A stretch of DNA of 11,780 nucleotides from contig CACZNR010000057.1 in NCBI GenBank assembly GCA_902782475.1, positions 1 through 11,780 on the forward strand, written 5' to 3'. This stretch comes from an uncultured Eubacteriales bacterium. Its GTDB lineage: Bacteria > Bacillota > Clostridia > Christensenellales > Christensenellaceae. Every line of letters begins with the position of its first letter. Within the stretch, counting starts at the first letter, position 1. Of this stretch, positions 7,687 to 11,780 are shown one piece after another. Made by a program: the position numbers and the translations under genes. The notes under the pieces are model-generated. The model had not been told where the DNA came from. It saw only the letters and a list, made by a program, of their open reading frames with translations, and ran no database searches.

Positions 7687-8028
7687 CTACAAAATCTTCG
7701 CTTTTTTCATCAGATGGATCACCTCTGAGGATAATTCATCATATCTGACATTCTGGATATCCTTCTTTGCAACAAATATGATATTGGCACTTAAGCCTAT
7801 CTCATTGTCCTTCATGATATCCCGACAAATGTTCTTAAGTCTTCTCCTTACCTTGTTCCTTACAACAGCCTTCCCTACTTTCTTGCTTATGGAGAATCCA
7901 TATCTGAGTCCACCATACTTGTTCTGGAAGAAGATCATTGAAAGGTGCTGGGTAAAAAAAGACTTTCCTTTCCTGTATACGAAATTAAATTCCTTATTTC
8001 TCTTTAATGTTACAAGCTTCTTGTTCAA
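7687..8028 (-). CDS. rnpA: Ribonuclease P protein component
   Basis: A 113-residue basic protein, normal family length. It binds the catalytic RNase P RNA and the pre-tRNA 5' leader to aid 5'-end maturation. The family RNR signature [11 protein letters not shown] is at about 57-67, preceded by [14 protein letters not shown]. The start is a TTG at 8028-8026, nine bases past the rpmH stop codon. There is no ATG in a suitable place and no clear Shine-Dalgarno. Translation probably depends on ribosomes arriving from rpmH, which would keep this product well below L34 despite a shared mRNA. Confidence 0.95.
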   Translation of the reverse strand: MNKKLVTLKRNKEFNFVYRKGKSFFTQHLSMIFFQNKYGGLRYGFSISKKVGKAVVRNKVRRRLKNICRDIMKDNEIGLSANIIFVAKKDIQNVRYDELSSEVIHLMKKAKIL

Positions 8029-8037
8029 AGTGTGACT

Positions 8038-8172
8038 TTATGCAGTAAGTTTCTTTCTGCCTTTATTGCGTCTTCTCTTTAATACGTTGCGTCCGTTCAA
8101 TGTGGCCATACGCTTACGGAAGCCATGTACCTTCTTGCGATGACGTTTCTTTGGTTGAAAAGTTCTTTTCAT
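8038..8172 (-). CDS. rpmH: Large ribosomal subunit protein bL34
   Basis: A 44-residue, highly basic protein beginning [20 protein letters not shown] and ending GRKKLTA, an essentially canonical bL34 over its full length. The ATG at 8172 has Shine-Dalgarno AGAGG (8185-8181) eight bases upstream. It is the first gene of the leftward train and the closest gene to oriC on that side. It sits behind a consensus promoter with an approximately 75-nt leader. Confidence 0.97.
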   Translation of the reverse strand: MKRTFQPKKRHRKKVHGFRKRMATLNGRNVLKRRRNKGRKKLTA

Positions 8173-8211
8173 AATTTATACCTCTCGTTTAATAATAATC
8201 ATCATATATCA

Positions 8212-8243
8212 TTTTATGAAGGAGACAATGCCACATCATAAAA
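8212..8243 (-). other. Inverted repeat in the rpmH leader
   Basis: Eight-base arms TTTTATGA (8212-8219) and TCATAAAA (8236-8243) with a 16-nt loop fall inside the predicted 5' leader of rpmH. The stem is AT-rich and weak. It could be incidental or contribute to leader stability. No known ribosomal-leader motif was recognised. Confidence 0.3.
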
Positions 8244-8253
8244 AGACTAGAAT

Positions 8254-8282
8254 ATTATATTCAAAAAGGTTTTTAGTGTCAA
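8254..8282 (-). promoter_or_regulatory. Consensus sigma-A promoter of rpmH
   Basis: The minus strand reads TTGACA (8282-8277), a 17-nt spacer, then TATAAT (8259-8254): six of six matches in both hexamers at the optimal spacing. Transcription should start near 8247, about 75 nt before rpmH. Such a strong promoter fits a ribosomal-protein gene. It also sends transcription away from oriC. Confidence 0.9.
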
Positions 8283-8406
8283 TTATTTCCCTTTGTAAAA
8301 GGGATTCCTGACATCCCGGCATCTGATCCCGATAAATAGACAAAAATGCATATTTTTAAAATACGAACGGCCGGATTAAATATGATCAAATAATTCGACA
8401 ATAAAG

Positions 8407-8415
8407 TTATCAACA
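8407..8415 (+). promoter_or_regulatory. DnaA box 1 (TTATCAACA)
   Basis: A perfect copy of the local box on the plus strand. It lies within ATAAAGTTATCAACAA (8401-8416), a 16-bp stretch repeated exactly at 8433-8448. The copies are 32 bp apart, about three helical turns, so boxes 1 and 2 face the same side of the DNA. Confidence 0.85.
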
Positions 8416-8434
8416 ATTTTGTCTATAAAAGTAT

Positions 8435-8462
8435 AAAGTTATCAACAAATGTTGATAACTTT
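8435..8462. promoter_or_regulatory. DnaA boxes 2 and 3 as a perfect inverted repeat
   Basis: TTATCAACA at 8439-8447 (plus) faces its reverse complement at 8450-8458 (minus) across two A residues. Symmetry extends outward to AAAG/CTTT, giving 13-bp perfect arms. Divergently bound DnaA monomers would sit side by side here. Confidence 0.85.
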
Positions 8463-8512
8463 TAGTGCAAAAATCAAAAAGACAGTTTATGTCGCTTTAT
8501 TATCTATTATTA

Positions 8513-8533
8513 TTATCAACACAATGTTGATAA
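8513..8533. promoter_or_regulatory. DnaA boxes 4 and 5, inverted pair
   Basis: TTATCAACA at 8513-8521 (plus) faces its reverse complement at 8525-8533 (minus) with a 3-nt spacer CAA. The 9-bp arms are perfect. It repeats the head-to-head layout of boxes 2 and 3. Confidence 0.85.
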
Positions 8534-8545
8534 AGTGATAATAAA

Positions 8546-8554
8546 TGTTGATAA
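8546..8554 (-). promoter_or_regulatory. DnaA box 6
   Basis: A perfect TTATCAACA on the minus strand, 21 bp from box 5 in the same orientation (about two helical turns). It is the box nearest the predicted dnaA promoter, so DnaA bound here may autoregulate dnaA. This is inferred from position. Confidence 0.85.
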
Positions 8555-8604
8555 TAGGTCCGTAATGGCACTCCCAAGTATTTTTTTATCATTCGAATAT
8601 CTTT

Positions 8605-8634
8605 CTTTTTAGATTTTTTCCTTTTTGCTATAAT
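8605..8634 (+). promoter_or_regulatory. Predicted dnaA promoter, extended -10
   Basis: TGCTATAAT at 8626-8634 contains a perfect TATAAT with the TGn extension that compensates for a weak -35. The -35 position (around 8605-8611) is only T-rich (TTTTTA). Transcription would start near 8641, about 40 nt before the dnaA ATG. Confidence 0.6.
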
Positions 8635-8679
8635 TTAAACAATTTGATTGACAACTAATTTTGTTTGGAGATATATATA

Positions 8680-10056
8680 ATGAACTCGTTCAATGAACTG
8701 TGGGACAATGCTTTACAGAAGTTAAGCAATTATTTTAATGCATCGAATAATGTATTTGAATACAATATCTATATACAGAGTCTTTCACCTGCATATGAAG
8801 AGAATGGAAAATTCAATTTCATTACTCTGAATTCCTTTTACAAGGACCAGATCGAAGACAGATACAAGGATATCATCCTTTCTTCCATCAAAGAGGCTTA
8901 TTTTGAAGATCATACTGAAGACCGTGCCATAGAAGTTGCATTCTACACGAAGGATGAGTATGAAAATCACCTGAAGAACAGACCTGTTATGAACAGAGTA
9001 AGCGGTGATATCAAGCTTAATCCGAACTATACCTTTGATACATTTGTAGTCGGACCTTCAAATAATCTTTCGCATGCAGCAGCTATGGCTGCAGCGCAGA
9101 ATCCTGGAAGCGTATATAACCCTCTTTTCATTTATGGACAGAGTGGTCTTGGAAAGACTCACCTTATGCAGGCGATAGGGAACCAGATCATACAGAATAA
9201 TCCTGATTTCCATATCATATATGTTACAGCAGAACTGTTCATCAATGAATTCATCGAATCCATCAAGCGGAATAATTCTGAGACCTTCAGGAATAAATTC
9301 AGGAATGTCGATGCTCTTCTCATAGATGACATACAGTTCATTTCCAATAAAAAGGAATGCCAGAATGAGCTTTTCCATACATTCAATGCTTTGAAGGATG
9401 CGCAGAAGCAGATAGTTTTTTCTTCTGATAAGGCTCCTGATGAGATCCCCGGTCTTGAGGAAAGGCTTATCTCTCGTTTCAACTGGGGCATGTCAGCACA
9501 GATAACACCTCCTGACTATGAAACAAGAGTGGCTATATTAAGAAAAAAGGCACCATACATCAAAGACCTTACTCACTGCAGGCTCGAGATCGATAACGAT
9601 GTTTACTACTACATAGCATCAAAGGATGAATCCAACATTCGTGATCTTGAAGGCGCACTGCAGAAACTGATTGGAAGTGCAAATCTTGATCCGTCACTCA
9701 AGGAGATAAATCTCGAAGTTGCAGAAAGATCACTTGGTAATTTCTTCATATCTCCTTCAGTAAGGGATATAACCCCAAAAGTGATAATCAGTGAAGTCTG
9801 CAAATTCTATAAAATAACGGAAGACGAACTTTTAAGTCAGACAAAGAGCAGAAATGTTGCTCTTCCTAGACAGATAGCAATGTATCTTCTCAAATCGCTT
9901 ACAGATCTCACAAACCAGAGGATAGGGGATTATCTTGGACGTACAAATCATTCAACGATAATCCACGGATATAACAAGATACACGAGAAGATCGAGAAAG
10001 ACAGGGATTTTGCGGCAGATATAGCTGAACTTAATCAGCATATCAAACAGAATTAA
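8680..10056 (+). CDS. dnaA: Chromosomal replication initiator DnaA
   Basis: A 458-residue AAA+ initiator that binds DnaA boxes, assembles on single-stranded DNA, opens oriC and recruits the helicase. Domain I spans about 1-75, followed by a short linker (about 80-112). Domain III carries Walker A GQSGLGKT (153-160), Walker B LLIDDIQF (213-220), the arginine-finger segment GLEERLISRF (258-267) and sensor II NIRDLEGAL (319-327). Domain IV has ALPRQIAMYL (394-403), with the minor-groove arginine, and a signature loop LGRTNHSTIIHG (419-430). That loop differs from the usual FGGRDHTTV(I/L)H. The ATG at 8680 has Shine-Dalgarno TGGAG (8666-8670) with 9-nt spacing. An in-frame TTG at 8665 is rejected because it overlaps that site. 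Confidence 0.97.
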   Translation: MNSFNELWDNALQKLSNYFNASNNVFEYNIYIQSLSPAYEENGKFNFITLNSFYKDQIEDRYKDIILSSIKEAYFEDHTEDRAIEVAFYTKDEYENHLKNRPVMNRVSGDIKLNPNYTFDTFVVGPSNNLSHAAAMAAAQNPGSVYNPLFIYGQSGLGKTHLMQAIGNQIIQNNPDFHIIYVTAELFINEFIESIKRNNSETFRNKFRNVDALLIDDIQFISNKKECQNELFHTFNALKDAQKQIVFSSDKAPDEIPGLEERLISRFNWGMSAQITPPDYETRVAILRKKAPYIKDLTHCRLEIDNDVYYYIASKDESNIRDLEGALQKLIGSANLDPSLKEINLEVAERSLGNFFISPSVRDITPKVIISEVCKFYKITEDELLSQTKSRNVALPRQIAMYLLKSLTDLTNQRIGDYLGRTNHSTIIHGYNKIHEKIEKDRDFAADIAELNQHIKQN

Positions 10057-10074
10057 TCAACATTTTGTTGATAA
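10054..10074. promoter_or_regulatory. DnaA box pair overlapping the dnaA stop codon
   Basis: A one-mismatch box TAATCAACA (10054-10062, plus) starts on the dnaA TAA stop codon and faces a perfect box on the minus strand at 10066-10074. The spacer is TTT and the inverted arms are 7 bp. It repeats the head-to-head layout of the upstream pairs. Confidence 0.75.
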
Positions 10075-10183
10075 GTACTGTCTATATGATGTCAATATTA
10101 TGTTGACCTTTTGATGATAAACTTCACTTTTTCGTGAATGTCACTGATAACATCATCAGCTCCAGTTACAGCATCGAGAGCAG

Positions 10184-10213
10184 TTATTAACAGTTATGAT
10201 GATATTATCTACA
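10184..10213 (+). promoter_or_regulatory. Two degenerate DnaA boxes
   Basis: TTATTAACA (10184-10192) and TTATCTACA (10205-10213) each differ by one base from the local box. They are in the same orientation, 21 bp apart, the same spacing as boxes 5 and 6. They may be low-affinity sites leading toward the unwinding site. Confidence 0.5.
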
Positions 10214-10237
10214 AACAATCAATGAAGACTCAACATA

Positions 10238-10246
10238 TTATCAACA
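10238..10246 (+). promoter_or_regulatory. DnaA box (TTATCAACA)
   Basis: A perfect plus-strand box 52 bp upstream of the tandem pair at 10290 and in the same orientation. It is therefore aligned with the direction in which DnaA should assemble toward the unwinding element. Confidence 0.8.
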
Positions 10247-10289
10247 TCAGAAAAAGGATTTTTTCCTTTAATAATGGCATATAATAATG

Positions 10290-10307
10290 TTATCAACATT
10301 ATCAACA
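10290..10307 (+). promoter_or_regulatory. Tandem abutting DnaA boxes of the unwinding system
   Basis: Two perfect boxes directly joined, TTATCAACATTATCAACA, both on the plus strand. They sit 3 nt before the trinucleotide run, matching the paired boxes that precede the DnaA-trios in B. subtilis. Confidence 0.85.
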
Positions 10308-10310
10308 ATA

Positions 10311-10328
10311 CTATTACTAATACTACTA
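10311..10328 (+). promoter_or_regulatory. DnaA-trio element
   Basis: CTATTACTAATACTACTA reads as six in-phase trinucleotides CTA TTA CTA ATA CTA CTA. The complementary strand therefore carries repeated 3'-GAT-5'-type trios, to which DnaA is known to bind as a filament on single-stranded DNA in B. subtilis. The run lies just 3' of the tandem boxes on the correct side and is followed by an AT-only stretch. Confidence 0.75.
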
Positions 10329-10354
10329 AAAGAATAAATATTATAGTTATTAAA
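10329..10354. other. AT-rich tract, likely DNA unwinding element
   Basis: The 26 bases from 10329 to 10354 contain almost only A and T (two G, no C). They follow the DnaA-trios and end just before the dnaN Shine-Dalgarno. The position matches the site of first melting in the Bacillus-type origin. Confidence 0.65.
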
Positions 10355-10372
10355 CAGGAAAGAGGAAACATG

Positions 10373-11488
10373 ATGAAATTCAGATGTAACAAAGAAGAGC
10401 TACTAAAAGGAATAGGTATCGTAAGCAGATTTGCATACAGCAAATATCAGCAGTCAATACTTGAGTGTATCCATATCAAAGCAGAAGGTGAATATATCTA
10501 TATGGATACATTTGACATGACCACTGCCATAAGGACAAAGATAAATGCTGAGATTACAGAAGAAGGCGAAACAGCTATACCTGCAAGAGTGCTCAATGAG
10601 ATAGTAAGCAAGATATCATCAGGGGAGATCCTTTTTGAAAGAATAAATAATACCGTACAGATAACAGGAGCTAATGCAAGTGCCAATCTTTCTGAGATGG
10701 ATGCAGCACAGTTCCCAGTATTTCCAGAGTGTGAAGAAGATGAAGAGAAGATGATCGAGATCAAACAGGATGATCTTAAAGCAATGATAGATAAGACTTC
10801 ATTCTCTGTTTATACAGGGGATGACAGACCTATATTTACGGGACTTCTCCTTGAGACAGATCCTTCTGAGAAAAAAGTAAGCATGGTAGGTATCGACGGA
10901 GTAAGACTTGCAATATACAGAAACGATTTTGAAGGAAACAACAAGATAAAGGCAATCATTCCTTCAAAGATGCTTAAGGAAGCTTCAAGGATACTCGAAA
11001 GCGGTGATGAAACTGTCAGGTTATATTTTACAGACAGTGCATGTTTCATGATAAATGACAAGATAGAGATATTTACCAGACTTCTTGATGGTGAATTCAT
11101 AAATTATGGAAGCATAGTTCCATCAGGATACAAGACACGTGTAAGGGTAAATGTTTCAATGCTGCTTCAGAGCCTTGACCTCATGATGGTTCTCGCAAGG
11201 GAAGACAGTTCAAATATAATCCATCTTTCATTCGAGGATGCATGTCTGAATCTTCAGTCTGATTCAAGATACGGAAATGCAAAGGATATGATCTATCTCG
11301 GATCTATGGATGGAGAGAATCTGAAGATAGCATTCAATGCAAGATTCCTGCTGGATATCTTCAGGGTAATAGAAGATGATGAAGTCGTTATGGAATTCAA
11401 CGGAAGACTTCAGGCTGGTGTGATAAAGCCGGTAAACAATGATAATTTCCTTTACCTGGTAGTACCGGTAAATGTTGCTGAAAGATAA
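10373..11488 (+). CDS. dnaN: DNA polymerase III beta subunit (sliding clamp)
   Basis: A 371-residue clamp protein, normal length. Dimers encircle DNA and tether the replicative polymerase and many repair proteins. It begins MKFRCNKEELL, matching the family MKF start, and ends FLYLVVPVNVAER, equivalent to the YLILPV-type C-terminus that lines the partner-binding pocket. I chose the second of two adjacent ATGs (10373) because the Shine-Dalgarno AGAGG (10361-10365) lies 7 nt before it; the first (10370) would add one Met. A longer in-frame extension to 10274 is rejected because it would translate through the tandem DnaA boxes and trios. recF follows after 2 nt. Confidence 0.96.
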   Translation: MKFRCNKEELLKGIGIVSRFAYSKYQQSILECIHIKAEGEYIYMDTFDMTTAIRTKINAEITEEGETAIPARVLNEIVSKISSGEILFERINNTVQITGANASANLSEMDAAQFPVFPECEEDEEKMIEIKQDDLKAMIDKTSFSVYTGDDRPIFTGLLLETDPSEKKVSMVGIDGVRLAIYRNDFEGNNKIKAIIPSKMLKEASRILESGDETVRLYFTDSACFMINDKIEIFTRLLDGEFINYGSIVPSGYKTRVRVNVSMLLQSLDLMMVLAREDSSNIIHLSFEDACLNLQSDSRYGNAKDMIYLGSMDGENLKIAFNARFLLDIFRVIEDDEVVMEFNGRLQAGVIKPVNNDNFLYLVVPVNVAER

Positions 11489-11490
11489 AA

Positions 11491-11780
11491 ATGCTGCTTG
11501 AAAGACTGGTTTTAAATAATTACAGGAATATAGAAAAGATTGCCATGGATGATATAGACAGTGGGATCAATGTCATCTATGGCAATAATGCTGTAGGAAA
11601 GACCAATCTTCTGGAATCCATAAACTACATTTCAAGCGGAAAGTCCTTCAGGAATGTAAGTGATCTGAGACTCATAAAAGAAGGGGAAAAGGAAGCTTCC
11701 ATATCTGCAAACTACAGTTCAAAATACAGCAGGGGCAGAATTGACATCAAGATCATAGGAGATGAGAAGAAAAGCATCAG
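11491..11780 (+). CDS. recF: DNA replication and repair protein RecF, N-terminal part
   Basis: The first 96 codons are in the window and the gene runs off the right edge. RecF is an ABC/SMC-like ATPase that works with RecO and RecR to load RecA at single-strand gaps. The start MLLERLVLNNYRNIEK is typical (usually L..L.L.NFRN), and the Walker A motif GNNAVGKTNLLE falls at about 31-42, followed by SSGKSFR. The ATG lies 2 nt after the dnaN stop codon with only a weak purine stretch (GAAAGA) upstream, implying coupling to dnaN. The yaaA gene often found between dnaN and recF is missing. Confidence 0.95.
   Translation, partial: MLLERLVLNNYRNIEKIAMDDIDSGINVIYGNNAVGKTNLLESINYISSGKSFRNVSDLRLIKEGEKEASISANYSSKYSRGRIDIKIIGDEKKSI

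Larger units (their letters stand above)
8283..8679. other. oriC: Upstream half of oriC, rpmH-dnaA intergenic region
   Basis: A gene-free, AT-rich stretch between the divergent rpmH and dnaA genes. It holds six perfect copies of TTATCAACA between 8407 and 8554, in order + + - + - -, and the predicted dnaA promoter at 8626-8634. The part before the boxes (8283-8400) holds a small TCCCTTT/AAAGGGA hairpin (8288-8304) and a direct repeat of ATCCCG (8313 and 8326), with no recognised function. In Bacillus the matching region carries DnaA-box clusters incA and incB, needed for initiation but not the site of unwinding. Confidence 0.9.
10057..10372. other. oriC: Downstream half of oriC, dnaA-dnaN intergenic region
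   Basis: About 315 gene-free bases. It contains four perfect TTATCAACA boxes (10066 minus; 10238, 10290 and 10299 plus), degenerate copies at 10054, 10184 and 10205, a DnaA-trio run, and an AT-rich tract. This corresponds to the incC/unwinding half of the Bacillus origin. The middle part (10075-10183) shows only short 5-bp inverted repeats of doubtful meaning. I see no convincing dnaN promoter, although a TATAAT occurs at 10280-10285 without a -35. Confidence 0.9.

Noticed and set aside
8228..8311. Small plus-strand ORF starting at 8228, with AAGGAGA just upstream
   Set aside because: It is 27 codons, the Shine-Dalgarno is only about 3 nt from the ATG, and it lies antisense to the rpmH leader and promoter. 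No family resemblance.
8394..8400. TTCGACA, reverse complement of the Spo0A box TGTCGAA, next to DnaA box 1
   Set aside because: It is a single 7-mer in a long intergenic region and easily occurs by chance. No second good copy was found, and nothing in the window shows that the organism sporulates.
8648..8677. TTGACA (8648-8653) with TATATA (8672-8677) as a dnaA promoter
   Set aside because: The -10 would overlap the region just before the ATG at 8680, so transcription would start inside the coding sequence. The extended -10 at 8626-8634 is better placed.
10101..10109. TGTTGACCT as a DnaA box
   Set aside because: It matches only six of nine positions of the local box in reverse orientation.
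10253..10269. AAAGGA/TCCTTT hairpin as a dnaA terminator
   Set aside because: The stem is only 6 bp, with no U run after it on the plus strand. It lies far from the dnaA stop codon and inside the origin.
10274..10372. N-terminal extension of dnaN starting at 10274
   Set aside because: It would translate through the tandem DnaA boxes and the trio run, and the peptide is low-complexity. The conserved MKF start with a good Shine-Dalgarno lies at 10373.

Overview
This window is a chromosomal replication-origin region of a low-GC Gram-positive bacterium. The gene order is the conserved Firmicute origin cluster: rpmH-rnpA-yidD-yidC-jag-mnmE-mnmG-rsmG-parA-parB on the minus strand, diverging from dnaA-dnaN-recF on the plus strand. 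Gene order, AT-rich codon use and protein character suggest the class Clostridia, possibly a relative of Lachnospiraceae. That placement is inference from gene content, since the window has no rRNA or other direct taxonomic marker.

Left part (1-1912): the segregation module. ParA and ParB are encoded leftward with a 2-nt gap. Three perfect 16-bp parS sites (TGTTTCACGTGAAACA) lie around them: one just past the parB stop codon, inside a terminator-like hairpin, and two between parA and rsmG. The two intergenic parS sites flank a clean intrinsic terminator that should end the long rpmH-to-rsmG transcription unit.

Middle part (1913-8282): a leftward gene train. It covers ribosomal protein L34, the RNase P protein, the two membrane-insertion factors YidD and YidC, the RNA-binding protein Jag/KhpB, the tRNA wobble-uridine enzymes MnmE and MnmG, and the 16S rRNA methyltransferase RsmG. 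Genes are tightly packed, often overlapping by 1-4 nt. A consensus promoter (TTGACA, 17-bp spacer, TATAAT) drives rpmH. A terminator-like hairpin sits directly before mnmE, which has no visible Shine-Dalgarno sequence, so the train may be split or attenuated there.

Origin (8283-8679 and 10057-10372): a bipartite oriC on both sides of dnaA. I count ten perfect copies of TTATCAACA, which differs from the usual TTATCCACA box by C to A at position 6. Six lie upstream of dnaA and four downstream, with additional one-mismatch copies downstream. Just before dnaN, two abutting boxes are followed by six in-phase trinucleotides (CTATTACTAATACTACTA) and an AT-rich tract. This is the layout of the Bacillus subtilis basal unwinding system, so strand opening probably occurs there. 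DnaA has a changed recognition loop in its DNA-binding domain (RTNHST where GRDHTT is usual), which may match the changed box.

Right part (8680-11780): dnaA, dnaN (beta clamp) and the first 290 nt of recF. The small yaaA gene that often lies between dnaN and recF is absent. All genes point away from oriC, co-directional with the replication forks. I see no mobile element, CRISPR array, tRNA or rRNA gene. This is core chromosome, and its interest lies in origin architecture rather than a new accessory system.
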